A program made the translations under genes and the position numbers. This document shows positions 8,456 to 17,123 of a stretch of DNA of 64,000 nucleotides, one piece after another (positions within the stretch are counted from its first letter, which is position 1; every line of letters begins with the position of its first letter). This DNA is from Actinomycetes bacterium (GTDB taxonomy: Bacteria; Actinomycetota; Actinomycetes; Actinomycetales; Microbacteriaceae), in NCBI GenBank assembly GCA_029777095.1, contig JAKOTS010000019.1, positions 37,950 through 101,949 of the forward strand. The letters are read 5' to 3'. Below the pieces are notes generated by a model, which was given only the letters and a program-made list of their open reading frames with translations, was not told where the DNA came from and did no database searches.

Positions 8456-8490
8456 GTGGCGCGCAACTCGCGCGCCGCGAGCCGCGCCAC
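8456..8490 (-). terminator. Strong nested stem-loop, probable terminator
   Basis: Outer stem GTGGCGCG (8456-8463) pairs with 8483-8490; inside it CTCGCG (8467-8472) pairs with 8476-8481 around a CGC loop. It lies in the 145-base gap between the 98-residue gene (ends 8514) and the 63-residue gene (starts 8368). On the minus strand it is followed by an ATTTT run a few bases later. It could end the GNAT unit or act on the leader of the DUF1214 unit. Confidence 0.45.
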
Positions 8491-8513
8491 CTCGCGCGCA
8501 GAGGCGGGCGACC

Positions 8514-8810
8514 CTACGTTGGCTCGTCGTCCGCGGACACTTCAATGACGATGCGCCCGCTCGCCTCGATGACGCCTCGACCCTTGTCTGGTGTCGGCGC
8601 TGGGATCGGGAGTTCTTGCTCGGCCTCCCAGACTGTTCGGGCTTCGGAGGCGGACGGATGGAAGATGTCGTCCATGCCGAGCATCCCAGCCGTCGCAATG
8701 CGCGTCGCGCTGTTGCGCTTGCGGTGATGAACGGAGAGTGCGACAGCGACGACCGCGATCACACCCGCGACGAGGAGTACGATCGTCACCCAACCGGAGA
8801 TGACACCCAT
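8514..8810 (-). CDS. Membrane-anchored protein of unknown function
   Basis: 98 residues: one N-terminal membrane helix (about 6-27, VTIVLLVAGVIAVVAVALSV), a basic patch (HHRKRN), then an acidic C-terminal tail ending ADDEPT. No family recognised. The ATG at 8810 lies six bases after a TAACAT hexamer, which suggests its own leaderless promoter; it also lies nine bases after the GNAT stop, so co-transcription is possible. Confidence 0.65.
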   Translation of the reverse strand: MGVISGWVTIVLLVAGVIAVVAVALSVHHRKRNSATRIATAGMLGMDDIFHPSASEARTVWEAEQELPIPAPTPDKGRGVIEASGRIVIEVSADDEPT

Positions 8811-8816
8811 AGCCCC

Positions 8817-8822
8817 ATGTTA
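8817..8822 (-). promoter_or_regulatory. -10 hexamer TAACAT of a likely leaderless promoter
   Basis: TAACAT, six bases, then ATG at 8810. It overlaps the stop codon of the GNAT gene. Confidence 0.45.
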
Positions 8823-9311
8823 GGCACGTGCGCGGCTCATCCTGAAGTTGCGCAGGACCACTCCCCCGATGCTCGGATACTGCACCTGCTCGAGCGTGAA
8901 TCCGTGCGCTTCGAAGAACGGTCGCGCGGTGACGCTCACGTTCGCCCATAACCGCGTGGCACCAAGCGCTGCCGCGCGCTCTTGCGCCTCACGCAGCAGC
9001 GCGCCCGCGACGCCTTGGCGCGCGTGTTCAGGGGAGACGAACATCATGTCGATGTATCCGTCGCTCTGCACATCGGAGAAGCCCACCACGTTGCCGTCAA
9101 CTTCGGCGACGAAACTGTTGCGTCGCATCATCGCCGCATGCCACGTCACCGTGTCGCGATCCTCCGGCCGCGCCCACGCGAGCACCTGGGCTTCGGAGTA
9201 ATCGGGGGCGGCGGTTACGGTAATTGCCGCGACAAATACCGCCAGCGTCGCTTCGGCATCATCCGCCGCGTATGGGCGAATCCGCGCGACAGATGATGGC
9301 CGTGCGTGCAT
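8820..9311 (-). CDS. GNAT-family N-acetyltransferase
   Basis: 163 residues with the GNAT fold. The strand DGYIDMMFVSPEHA leads into the acetyl-CoA pyrophosphate loop (RQGVAGALL, about residues 104-112), followed by a helix with conserved small residues and the late motif SVTARPFFEAHGFT typical of GCN5-type enzymes. The acceptor substrate is not evident; relatives often acetylate small amines or antibiotics. ATG at 9311 with SD AAGGAAG. The 98-residue membrane protein gene follows. Confidence 0.85.
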   Translation of the reverse strand: MHARPSSVARIRPYAADDAEATLAVFVAAITVTAAPDYSEAQVLAWARPEDRDTVTWHAAMMRRNSFVAEVDGNVVGFSDVQSDGYIDMMFVSPEHARQGVAGALLREAQERAAALGATRLWANVSVTARPFFEAHGFTLEQVQYPSIGGVVLRNFRMSRARA

Positions 9312-9337
9312 GCGCGCTTCCTTCAGTACTGGCCTGA

Positions 9338-9490
9338 CTACTCGGACTTGCGAACGGGAGGGGGCCCTTGCGGGTCGAACGATCCGCCCTCATTGACCCA
9401 GTCCGAAATATCGGCGGCTTCTTCTCGCGTGACCGGCTTTGGCTTTCTCCGCCGGAACCATGAGCTCATCGTCTCTTTGATCTTCGACAT
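9338..9490 (-). CDS. Small basic/acidic protein, hypothetical
   Basis: 50 residues: a basic N-terminal half (MSKIKETMSSWFRRRKPKP) and a more acidic second half with DISDWVNEGG. No family recognised. The frame is open further upstream, but the ATG at 9490 is preferred because a TATGGT -10 hexamer ends six bases before it, the same spacing as other probable leaderless genes here. Expression is otherwise unsupported. Confidence 0.45.
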   Translation of the reverse strand: MSKIKETMSSWFRRRKPKPVTREEAADISDWVNEGGSFDPQGPPPVRKSE

Positions 9491-9496
9491 GTTCGC

Positions 9497-9502
9497 ACCA
9501 TA
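9497..9502 (-). promoter_or_regulatory. -10 hexamer TATGGT of a likely leaderless promoter
   Basis: TATGGT, six bases, then ATG at 9490. It is divergent from the promoter of the DHFR-like gene about 70 bases away. Confidence 0.45.
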
Positions 9503-9571
9503 ACAAGTTTCGCGAGTTGCGGCATGCGAGACCGCGTTGGGGACGCCCGGCGCAGTGTCGCAGCGGCGCGT

Positions 9572-9577
9572 TAGCCT
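9572..9577 (+). promoter_or_regulatory. -10 hexamer TAGCCT of a likely leaderless promoter
   Basis: TAGCCT, six bases, then ATG at 9584. The six bases are pyrimidine only, so there is no ribosome binding site. Confidence 0.5.
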
Positions 9578-9583
9578 TTCTCT

Positions 9584-10168
9584 ATGCCCAGAGTCATCTT
9601 CTACACCGCGACGACGCTCAATGGATTTCTTGCCGACGACCACGACTCGCTCGAGTGGTTGTTTGCCGTCCAGCAGGATGAGGACTCGTTCGCGCCGTTC
9701 ATCGCGAATATCGGCGCGATCGTGCAGGGTTCGACGACCTTCGAGTGGGTCGTTGCACATGAAGGGCTGGCCGAGCATCCCGAAAAATGGCCTGCGTTCT
9801 ATGGCGCGCGGCCAACCTGGGTGTTCACGACTCGGCGGCTGACACAGATTCCCGGCGCCGAGGTGCGGTTCGCGTCAGGGTCGGTGCGAGAGGCTTGGCC
9901 CGAGATTGCGGCGGCCGCTGGTGACCTTGACGTCTGGGTCGTCGGCGGTGGCGACCTCGTCGGACAATTCGCCGATGCGGGCCTACTCGACGAGCTCCGA
10001 GTGCAGATTGCCCCTGTCACGCTGGCTTCGGGCAGGCCTCTCCTCCCCCGCGACCTCGCCTCCGATCGGCTACACCTCGAGTCGATCGCCCAGAACGGGC
10101 AGTTCGCCGAGCTTGTCTACACCGTGCGGCGCCCCGACCAGCCCGAGGAGGCACGCGATGCCGTCTGA
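9584..10168 (+). CDS. Dihydrofolate reductase family protein (RibD C-terminal-like)
   Basis: 194 residues. The start VIFYTATTLNGFLAD matches the first strand and substrate loop of the DHFR/RibD-C superfamily; VWVVGGGDLVGQFADAGLLD (about 122-141) is the GG-containing NADPH-binding segment; the end VTLASGRPLLP is also typical. These proteins are NADPH-dependent reductases, many of unknown substrate; this one is not a canonical FolA. The ATG at 9584 follows a TAGCCT -10 by six bases with no ribosome binding site, so the message is probably leaderless. It overlaps the next gene by 11 bases. Confidence 0.88.
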   Translation: MPRVIFYTATTLNGFLADDHDSLEWLFAVQQDEDSFAPFIANIGAIVQGSTTFEWVVAHEGLAEHPEKWPAFYGARPTWVFTTRRLTQIPGAEVRFASGSVREAWPEIAAAAGDLDVWVVGGGDLVGQFADAGLLDELRVQIAPVTLASGRPLLPRDLASDRLHLESIAQNGQFAELVYTVRRPDQPEEARDAV

Positions 10169-10694
10169 AGCATCTGCCGGCCCACCGGAATCACCGGATT
10201 GGCGCCGAATCCTGGCGGCGCTGCTGAACGCTGACGCCCGACGCATCTTTGCCGAGACCGTCATCAGCGCGAGTGCGCCGGTGCCCGCAGCCCGTCGCGA
10301 TCGCGCATTGCAGCAGCTCCAGGCACTCGGGCTCATCGAGAGAGATGCGGCCGGCGAGCCGCGCCCCTCCGACGTACCGCTCCGCGCCGCGCTGAGCGGC
10401 GCCCAAGCACCTCGGGCACGAGGCCCAGAACGTTTTCTCGACCGCCACGGCCGCATCGATCGCTACCCCTCGGGCTTTGCCGAACGTGTCGCGCTGCTCG
10501 AGTTCGTGCTTGCGAAAGCTGTTCCGCTCGGCGCGGTGCTCGATGAGCGAACGCTCGGTGCGGCGCTGTCACCGTTCACGAACGATGTCGCGGCACTTCG
10601 CCGATATCTCGTCGACCATGAGCTCCTCGAACGAACGCCGACCGGTTCGGAGTACGCGCGCGTCGCCCCACCCGAGGCACCGGCCGGCGCATAG
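10158..10694 (+). CDS. DUF2087-domain protein
   Basis: 178 residues. The C-terminal half is a DUF2087 domain (DRHGRIDRYPSGFAERVALL, then LRRYLVDHELLERTPTGSEY), a small winged-helix-like fold often attached to ArsR-type regulators. The N-terminal half (WRRILAALLNADARRIF, then LQQLQALGLIERD) also has winged-helix character, so a DNA-binding role is plausible but not proven. ATG at 10158 inside the end of the DHFR-like gene, 11-base overlap, indicating an operon. Confidence 0.75.
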   Translation: MPSEASAGPPESPDWRRILAALLNADARRIFAETVISASAPVPAARRDRALQQLQALGLIERDAAGEPRPSDVPLRAALSGAQAPRARGPERFLDRHGRIDRYPSGFAERVALLEFVLAKAVPLGAVLDERTLGAALSPFTNDVAALRRYLVDHELLERTPTGSEYARVAPPEAPAGA

Positions 10695-10695
10695 A

Positions 10696-10707
10696 CGGCG
10701 TACGCCG
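10696..10707. other. 12-base perfect palindrome between convergent genes
   Basis: CGGCGTACGCCG lies just after the stop of the DUF2087 gene (+) and just after the stop of the second SGNH gene (-, ends 10713). It may help end transcription but no T-run follows. Confidence 0.3.
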
Positions 10708-10712
10708 GGCAC

Positions 10713-11477
10713 CTACTCGCCTTCGTGGGGCTCCATGCGATGCCACGTGCCGAACTTCGGGTCGAGCCCGTCACCCGACGAGGTGCGGGTGATGCGGCGC
10801 TTCATCCACGGGCCAACGTGTTCGCGGTAGTAGTCCCAGCCGCGGGGGCCCGCCGCAGGCAGCGCTGGCATCGTCCACCATTCGGGCTCAGGCTCGAAGC
10901 CCAGCGCGGTCAGCACGCGCGCCGCGACACGGTGGTGCCCTCGTGAGTTCATGTGCAGGCGGTCTTCCGACCAGTATGGCGGTGTCGCGAGTTCGCGGTC
11001 GGGCCAGTTGAAGGCACGAATCACGTCGTCGCGGTCGGCAAAGTGATCTTCGACGGCCTGGGAGAGCTCGTCGCCCCTGCGCTGGATCATGTTCTTCATT
11101 GGTAGCTGCTGTGCCGGGTTCGCGCCGGAGAGCAAAATGAGCTTGACGCCCGCTTCATCGCACCGATGAATCACCTGCTCGAATGCATCGACGATGTGCG
11201 CCACCTTCGTGCGCGGACGCAAAACATCATTGCCACCGCCATTGAACGAGAGGTGTGTGGGCTGCAGCGAGAGCGCCCGCTCAAGCTGCTCGTTAACGAT
11301 GGGCCACACCAACTTCCCGCGAATCGCAAGGTTTGCGTAGTCAATGGGCTCGTCGCTGGCGTTCGCCCAGCCCTGCGCGACAAGATCCGCCCACCCACGG
11401 GGACGGCCATCCGGGAGCTCGTCGCCGACGCCCTCGGTGAATGAGTCGCCAATGGCGACAAAGCGAATCTTTTGCAC
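10713..11477 (-). CDS. SGNH/GDSL hydrolase, cytoplasmic type
   Basis: 254 residues. Block I is AIGDSFTEGVGD with catalytic Ser12; block III is NGGGNDVLRP; block V is EDRLHMNSRGH, giving the Asp/His pair near residue 172-175. There is no signal peptide. The arrangement (Ser near the N-terminus, GGGND, HMNSRGHH) is a common actinobacterial GDSL subfamily of esterases with unknown substrate. The GTG start at 11477 has TAAAGT exactly six bases upstream, suggesting a leaderless mRNA. Confidence 0.88.
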   Translation of the reverse strand: MQKIRFVAIGDSFTEGVGDELPDGRPRGWADLVAQGWANASDEPIDYANLAIRGKLVWPIVNEQLERALSLQPTHLSFNGGGNDVLRPRTKVAHIVDAFEQVIHRCDEAGVKLILLSGANPAQQLPMKNMIQRRGDELSQAVEDHFADRDDVIRAFNWPDRELATPPYWSEDRLHMNSRGHHRVAARVLTALGFEPEPEWWTMPALPAAGPRGWDYYREHVGPWMKRRITRTSSGDGLDPKFGTWHRMEPHEGE

Positions 11478-11483
11478 CGCTCC

Positions 11484-11489
11484 ACTTTA
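11484..11489 (-). promoter_or_regulatory. -10 hexamer TAAAGT of a likely leaderless promoter
   Basis: TAAAGT, six bases, then GTG at 11477. Confidence 0.5.
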
Positions 11490-11557
11490 GAGGCCTGCGG
11501 GCGCCGCACCGGAATTCGTTGCACCACTTTTTCGGCGGCGCCACAAAACCGTCTGAA

Positions 11558-12607
11558 CTACTCCCCGAGCAACTCGCGCACGCGCGGCGCGACCTTGGTG
11601 CCATACAACTCGATGCTGCGCATCATGTGCTCGTGCGACAGGGTGCCGGTCGAGAACTTCATGTCGAAGCGCTCCGCGCCCAGCGTGCGCAGCGTGCCAG
11701 CGATTTTCTGCGCCACGGTTTCGGGCGATCCCACATACGTTGAGCCATCGGGACCAATCTCACGCTCGAACGATGCCCGCGTGTACGCAGGCCAGCCCCG
11801 CTCTCGGCCGATGGTGTTGTGGAGCGCCTCGAACCCGGCGTAGGCCTCTTCGCGAGCCTGCTCGTCGGTATCGGCGATGTGCCCGGGTGAGTGCACGCCG
11901 ATGGGCAGCGGCTCGCGCTCATACGAGTCGACCGCCCGGTAGTAGAGGTCTACAAACTGCCGGAATCGGTGCGAAGGGCCGCCGATGATCGCAAGCATCA
12001 GGCCGAGCCCATGCCGAGCGGTACGCACGACTGACTCGGGGCTACCTCCGACGCCGACCCAGGCCTTCAACCCATGCTCTGTCTTCGGGTAGACATCGGC
12101 CGCGTCGAGTGCCGCACGCGTCGTCCCCTGCCACGTGACCGGCTTCTCGGTCAGCAACTGGGTGAAGAGCTCGAGTTTCTCCTCGAACAGCACCTCGTAA
12201 TCACGCAGATCGTAGCCAAACAGCGGGAACGATTCGATGAACGAGCCGCGACCCAGAATCACTTCGGCACGACCGTTGGATACGGCATCCAGCGTCGCGA
12301 AACGCTCGAACACGCGCACCGGATCGTCGCTCGAAAGCACGGTCACCGCGGTCCCGAGGTGAATGTTCTTGGTACGGCCGGCGGCCGCCGCCAACACGAT
12401 CTCGGGGCTCGAGATCGCGAAGTCGGGACGGTGGTGCTCCCCCACACCGAAGAATGCCAGGCCGACCTCATCGGCCAGCACGGCTTCGTCGACCACGTTT
12501 CGGATCGTCTGCGCGTCTGACAGCAACTCGCCGTCGGCTCCGCGAGTCACGTCGCCGAACGTGTCGAGTCCGAGCTGGATGTCGGCCGGGTTGATCTGGG
12601 TGCTCAT
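11558..12607 (-). CDS. LLM-class flavin-dependent oxidoreductase
   Basis: 349 residues with the bacterial luciferase-like TIM-barrel pattern. IQLGLDTFGDVT is the first strand, FFGVGEHHRPDFAISSPEIV the second region, and VILGRGSFIESFPLFGYDL follows near 115-135. These enzymes use FMN or F420; which cofactor and substrate apply cannot be decided. ATG at 12607 with SD AAAGGGGCG. Single gene: about 70 bases separate it from each neighbour. Confidence 0.88.
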   Translation of the reverse strand: MSTQINPADIQLGLDTFGDVTRGADGELLSDAQTIRNVVDEAVLADEVGLAFFGVGEHHRPDFAISSPEIVLAAAAGRTKNIHLGTAVTVLSSDDPVRVFERFATLDAVSNGRAEVILGRGSFIESFPLFGYDLRDYEVLFEEKLELFTQLLTEKPVTWQGTTRAALDAADVYPKTEHGLKAWVGVGGSPESVVRTARHGLGLMLAIIGGPSHRFRQFVDLYYRAVDSYEREPLPIGVHSPGHIADTDEQAREEAYAGFEALHNTIGRERGWPAYTRASFEREIGPDGSTYVGSPETVAQKIAGTLRTLGAERFDMKFSTGTLSHEHMMRSIELYGTKVAPRVRELLGE

Positions 12608-12679
12608 CGGGGGCGCCCCTTTCTATTCACTCGCATGTAACCGCACGGCTCGCCCACACATTCCCGAGTGAGGCGCCGG

Positions 12680-14353
12680 TTATCCGAGCAGTGCCCTGCG
12701 TAGCGTGTCGAGCCCGACTCCGCCGAGATCGAGTGCGCGCTTGTGGAACGCCTTGATGTCGAAGTCGGCACCCTCGCGGGCCTCGACCTCGTCGCGCACG
12801 TTCTCCCAAATACGCTGACCGACCTTGTACGAAGGTGCTTGGCCCGGCCACCCGAGATAGCGGTTGACCTCAAAGCGCACGAACGCCTCGGGCATGTTGA
12901 CGTTCTGCATCATGAACTCAAGCGCGTAGTCCGCGTCCCAGATGCCCTGCCCGTCGAGGCGTGGCTTGCCGAGGTGCACACCGATGTCGAGCACCACGCG
13001 CGCCGCGCGCATGCGCTGGCCATCAAGCATCCCGAGCCGGTCGGCCGGGTCGTCGAGGTAGCCAAGCTGCTGCATCAGGCGCTCCGCGTAGAGCGCCCAG
13101 CCCTCAGCGTGGCCCGACGAACCCGCAAGCTGCCGACGCCAACTGTTGAGCTGCGCGCGATTCGCGACGCCCTGCCCGATCTGGAGGTGGTGGCCCGGAA
13201 CACCCTCGTGGTACACCGTCGTCAGCTCGCGCCACGTGTCGAACTCGGTCACGCCCTCGGGCACCGACCACCACATGCGGCCGGGGCGCGAGAAGTCATC
13301 GCTCGGGCCGGTGTAATAAATGCCGCCCTCCTGCGTGGGCGCGATCATGCACTCGAGCGTGCGAATCTCGGCGGGAATGTCGAAGTGCGTCGCACCCAGC
13401 TCAGCGACCGCGCGGTCGCTCGTCTCCTGCATCCACTTCTGGAGCGCTTCGGTGCCCTGCAATTTGCGGGACGGGTCTTTCTCGAGAAACGCGACTGCTT
13501 CTTCGACGGATGCCCCGGGCAAGATCTCGTTCGCAATCGCCTCCTGTTCGGCGACCATCCGGGCGAGCTCCTGAATGCCCCACTCGTAGGTCTCATCGAG
13601 GTCGATCGTTGCGCCCAAAAAGCGGCGGGATGCCAGCGCGTACTGCTCGCGACCCACACCGTCTTGTTCGGTCGCGACCGGCGCAAGCTCGTTCTGCATG
13701 AAACTGGCAAGCGTGTCGTATGCGCCGCGCGCCAAGTCTGCGTGCTGGCCCAACTCGCCCAGCAGTGCGGCCGAAAGCTCACCGTCTGCTGGCGCCGCCT
13801 CGGCGGCAAACGCGGCAAAGAAGCCATCGTCGGCGGTGTAACGGGCGATCTGCGTGACAACCTCGAGCACCTGGCGGCGAGCGGGCACCACGCCCTGGCG
13901 CATGCCTTCGCGAAGCGTCTCGATGTACCCGTCGATCGCTGCCGGCACCGCGCTCAAACGGCGCGAAATGATCGACCAGTCGTCTTCGGTGTCGGTCGGC
14001 ATGAGGTCGTAGACCGAACGAATCTGCTGTGCGGGCGACTCGATGACGTTAAGGTCGCGCAGGTGCGTCTTCGCTTCGTACTGTTCGAGCATGAGGTTGA
14101 GCTCGGCCGTGAGGTCGGTCTTCGTGACCGCATCGATGTCGTCGACCGGTTCGAGCTCTGCAAGCGCCGCCACGGTGTTCCGCGCCGCCGCGGCAATCGC
14201 GTCGTGGCCAGCGGGCGTCTGGTCGCTATGCCGGTGGTTCTGTTCGGTGCGGCCGATGTACGTGCCGACCTCGGGAATCAACTGGACGAAGGTGTCGACC
14301 CATGCATCGGCGACGTGGTCGATCGCGGTCGCGGGGCGCTGCGTAGCTGTCAT
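12680..14353 (-). CDS. DUF885-family protein, putative zinc metallopeptidase
   Basis: 557 residues, mostly helical. The key motif YHEGVPGHHLQIG gives His382, Glu383 and His388 as an HExxxxH-like zinc-site candidate; GHAEGWALYAERL about 50 residues later supplies a likely third ligand Glu. This pattern defines DUF885, thought to be peptidase-like but poorly characterised. There is no signal peptide, so it is probably cytoplasmic. ATG at 14353 follows TAGGCT by six bases without an SD, so it is probably leaderless. Confidence 0.85.
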   Translation of the reverse strand: MTATQRPATAIDHVADAWVDTFVQLIPEVGTYIGRTEQNHRHSDQTPAGHDAIAAAARNTVAALAELEPVDDIDAVTKTDLTAELNLMLEQYEAKTHLRDLNVIESPAQQIRSVYDLMPTDTEDDWSIISRRLSAVPAAIDGYIETLREGMRQGVVPARRQVLEVVTQIARYTADDGFFAAFAAEAAPADGELSAALLGELGQHADLARGAYDTLASFMQNELAPVATEQDGVGREQYALASRRFLGATIDLDETYEWGIQELARMVAEQEAIANEILPGASVEEAVAFLEKDPSRKLQGTEALQKWMQETSDRAVAELGATHFDIPAEIRTLECMIAPTQEGGIYYTGPSDDFSRPGRMWWSVPEGVTEFDTWRELTTVYHEGVPGHHLQIGQGVANRAQLNSWRRQLAGSSGHAEGWALYAERLMQQLGYLDDPADRLGMLDGQRMRAARVVLDIGVHLGKPRLDGQGIWDADYALEFMMQNVNMPEAFVRFEVNRYLGWPGQAPSYKVGQRIWENVRDEVEAREGADFDIKAFHKRALDLGGVGLDTLRRALLG

Positions 14354-14359
14354 AGTCCG

Positions 14360-14365
14360 AGCCTA
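14360..14365 (-). promoter_or_regulatory. -10 hexamer TAGGCT of a likely leaderless promoter
   Basis: TAGGCT, six bases, then ATG at 14353. Confidence 0.55.
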
Positions 14366-14411
14366 CGACCGTGAACCGGGCACTGCCAGTGCGCGCCACC
14401 CGGGCGTGGCG

Positions 14412-17072
14412 TTAGTGCCCCGCTTCGTCCCAGTTCACCCCGCGGCCAAGCTGCACGTCGAGCGGCACTGAGAGCTGCGCGGCGCCCGACATCTGCTCGC
14501 GAACGATCCGTTCCGCCGCGTCCCACTCCCCCGGTGCGACCTCGACGACAAGCTCATCGTGGATCTGCATGAGTACGCGTGAGCGGAGCCCCTCGGTTTT
14601 GATGTCAGTGCTGATTCGGTGCAGCGCAATCTTCATGATGTCGGCCGCGCTGCCCTGGATCGGCGCGTTCAGCGCCGCACGCTCGGCGTTTTCGCGCTGC
14701 ACCCGGTTGGTGCTGTTGATGTCGGGGAACGGACGACGACGGCCAAAAATCGTCGTCGTGTAGCCGTCTTCCTTCGCCTGCATGACCGAACCGCGCAGGT
14801 AGTCACGCACGGCACCAAAGCGCTCGAAGTAGCCGGTCATCAGCGATTTTGCTTCGGATTGGTCGATGCGCAGCTGCTTGGCGAGGCCGAAGGCGCTCAG
14901 GCCGTAGACCAGGCCATACGACATTGCCTTCACCTTGGTGCGCATGGCCGATGTCACGTCGGCCGCGTCGACGCCGAAAACCTGGGCACCCACAAAGCGG
15001 TGGAGGTCTTCGCCCGCGTTGAACGCCGCGATCAGCCCCGGGTCGCCCGAGAGGTGCGCCATGATTCGCATTTCGATCTGCGAGTAGTCGGCAGTGAGCA
15101 GTGTCTCGTAGCCGGTGCCAACCTGGAATGCCGCGCGAATGCGACGGCTCTCTTCGGTGCGTACCGGAATGTTCTGCAGGTTGGGATCGGTGCTCGAAAT
15201 ACGCCCCGTCGTGCTCCCGGTCTGCACATAGGTCGTGTGGATGCGACCGTCGCTGCCGATAGCGGCATCGAGCGTCTCAATAATCTGCCGCAGCTTCGTC
15301 GCCTCGCGGTGCTGCAGGAGCAGGTCGAGGAACGGGTGCGGGTTCGTGTCTTGCAGCTTGGTGAGCTCGGCGGCATCCGTCGAATGCCCAGTCTTCGTCG
15401 CACGAGTCTTGGGCATGTCGAGCTGGTCAAACAGCACCTCTTGCAGCTGCTTGGGCGAACCGAGGTTGACCTCGCGGCCGATCACCTCGTAGGCCCGGCT
15501 GGCAAGGTCGGTGGCGCGGGCGCCGAGCTCGGCCGAAAAGGTCGAGAGCTGCTCGTGCGAGACCGAAACCCCGGCGAGCTCCATCTCGGCAAGCGCCATG
15601 AGCGTCGGCATCTCGATGTCGACCAGCACGCTGAGAGAGCCCTCATCGAGCTCGTCACGCAGCGCATCGGCCACCCGGAGCGCGTACCAGGCGTGGAGCG
15701 CCGGGCTGACCTCTTCGGTTTCGGGAAGCAGTTGATTCGGGTCGCCCTGCGGCAGGGTCTCGCCAAGAAAACGGTCGACGAGGTCGGCGAGCGTCTTGTC
15801 AGGCAGCGTGGGGCTTCGCAGCCACCCGGCGATCAGAGTGTCGAACGCGAGGCCGGCGAGGGGCACTCCCGCGCGGCTGAGCGCACGGACCTGCGGCTTC
15901 GCGTCATGAAAAATCTTTGGCGAATCGGAGGCAAGCCACGCCTCGAACGGCGCGACGTCGACGCTGCCGATCGTCCATGGCAGTTCGACGGCCTCCGTCG
16001 CTGTTGCAAGCCCGGCCGACACGATCGCGCCACCGATCGAGCGGACCTCGACGCTCACCCCGAGCGGGCTTGCCGCCATCGCCCGCGCGAGCCAAGCTTC
16101 AAGCTCTTCGTCGAGCAGGTGTTGCACGCTTGGCACGGTAACGGATGCCCCGCCCCCGGCGCTCTGCACCGACGCCGCGTCGATCCCCTCAAGGTCGAGC
16201 ACTCGCTGCAACATCTGCCGAAACTCAAGGCGCGCAAAAATGTCACGGACCTCGCCCGCGTTCATCGGTTGCATCGCGAGATCGGCGGGTGTGACGGGCA
16301 GTTCGACATTGGTGATGAGACGGTTGAGCCGGCGATTGCGCTCGGCATTCTCGCGGTGCTCGCGCAGGTTTGCGCCGACGACGCCCTTGATCTCGTCGGC
16401 GTGGGCGAGGATCTCTTCGAGCGAGCCGAACTGGTTGATCCATTTCACCGCGGTCTTCTCGCCGACCTTGGGAATACCGGGGAGATTATCGCTGGTCTCA
16501 CCCACGAGCGCCGCGATCTCGGGATATTGTTCGGGCCGGACGCCATATTTTTCGAACACAGCGTCGGGGTCGTAGCGCTTGAGTTGCGAGACACCCTGCA
16601 CCGACGGATAGAGCAGGGTGACGTCGTCGTTCACAAGCTGGATCGTGTCGCGGTCGCCCGAGACAACAAGCACGGTGAACCCTGCCGCATCGGCCTGCGC
16701 GGCGAGGGTTGCCAGAATGTCGTCGGCCTCGAAGTCTTCTTTTTGAATCGTGACAATGCTCATTGCGGCAAGCGCTTCTTGCAGCAGCGGAATCTGCCCC
16801 TTGAACTCGACAGGCGTCTCGTTGCGGGTGCCCTTGTATTCGGGATATTCGCGCGTGCGGAACGATTGGCGCGACATGTCGAACGCCACCGCGATGTGGG
16901 TGGGCTTCTCCGCCTTGATGAGGTTGATGAGCATGGCGAGAAACCCATGGATCGCGTTGGTGTGCTGGCCATCTCTCGTGCGAAAACTGTCGACCGGAAG
17001 CGCGAAAAACGCACGGTAGGCAAGCGAATGACCGTCAACGATCAGGAGGGTAGGCTTTTCGGAATCCGACAC
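14412..17072 (-). CDS. polA: DNA polymerase I
   Basis: 886 residues. The 5'-3' exonuclease is at about 1-300 (DGHSLAYRAFFALP, FEADDILATLA, VSGDRDTIQL). The middle domain (about 310-500) has the 3'-5' exonuclease fold but lacks the Asp-x-Glu catalytic residues, so proofreading is probably absent. The polymerase domain carries motif A DYSQIEMRIMAH, the O-helix KAMSYGLVYGLSAFG and motif C QIHDELVVEV. A Tyr replaces the E. coli Phe762 in the O-helix, as in mycobacteria. It acts in Okazaki-fragment processing and repair. GTG start at 17072, six bases after TAGGCT. Confidence 0.97.
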   Translation of the reverse strand: MSDSEKPTLLIVDGHSLAYRAFFALPVDSFRTRDGQHTNAIHGFLAMLINLIKAEKPTHIAVAFDMSRQSFRTREYPEYKGTRNETPVEFKGQIPLLQEALAAMSIVTIQKEDFEADDILATLAAQADAAGFTVLVVSGDRDTIQLVNDDVTLLYPSVQGVSQLKRYDPDAVFEKYGVRPEQYPEIAALVGETSDNLPGIPKVGEKTAVKWINQFGSLEEILAHADEIKGVVGANLREHRENAERNRRLNRLITNVELPVTPADLAMQPMNAGEVRDIFARLEFRQMLQRVLDLEGIDAASVQSAGGGASVTVPSVQHLLDEELEAWLARAMAASPLGVSVEVRSIGGAIVSAGLATATEAVELPWTIGSVDVAPFEAWLASDSPKIFHDAKPQVRALSRAGVPLAGLAFDTLIAGWLRSPTLPDKTLADLVDRFLGETLPQGDPNQLLPETEEVSPALHAWYALRVADALRDELDEGSLSVLVDIEMPTLMALAEMELAGVSVSHEQLSTFSAELGARATDLASRAYEVIGREVNLGSPKQLQEVLFDQLDMPKTRATKTGHSTDAAELTKLQDTNPHPFLDLLLQHREATKLRQIIETLDAAIGSDGRIHTTYVQTGSTTGRISSTDPNLQNIPVRTEESRRIRAAFQVGTGYETLLTADYSQIEMRIMAHLSGDPGLIAAFNAGEDLHRFVGAQVFGVDAADVTSAMRTKVKAMSYGLVYGLSAFGLAKQLRIDQSEAKSLMTGYFERFGAVRDYLRGSVMQAKEDGYTTTIFGRRRPFPDINSTNRVQRENAERAALNAPIQGSAADIMKIALHRISTDIKTEGLRSRVLMQIHDELVVEVAPGEWDAAERIVREQMSGAAQLSVPLDVQLGRGVNWDEAGH

Positions 17073-17078
17073 CTCACC

Positions 17079-17084
17079 AGCCTA
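17079..17084 (-). promoter_or_regulatory. -10 hexamer TAGGCT for polA
   Basis: TAGGCT, then GGTGAG, then the GTG start at 17072. The six bases could also act as a weak SD, but the spacing matches the leaderless pattern. Confidence 0.5.
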
Positions 17085-17123
17085 CCGGCGGGCACTGACG
17101 CTCGCCCCTAAGGAGTTCATCCC

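Noticed and set aside
12743..14374. Plus-strand ORF of 543 codons opposite the DUF885 gene
   Set aside because: Antisense shadow; the opposite strand carries a conserved metallopeptidase-like motif.
14619..17111. Long plus-strand ORF of 830 codons opposite polA
   Set aside because: It mirrors polA on the other strand, its product is Arg/His-rich with no recognisable motif, and polA is fully supported. It is a high-GC antisense shadow.
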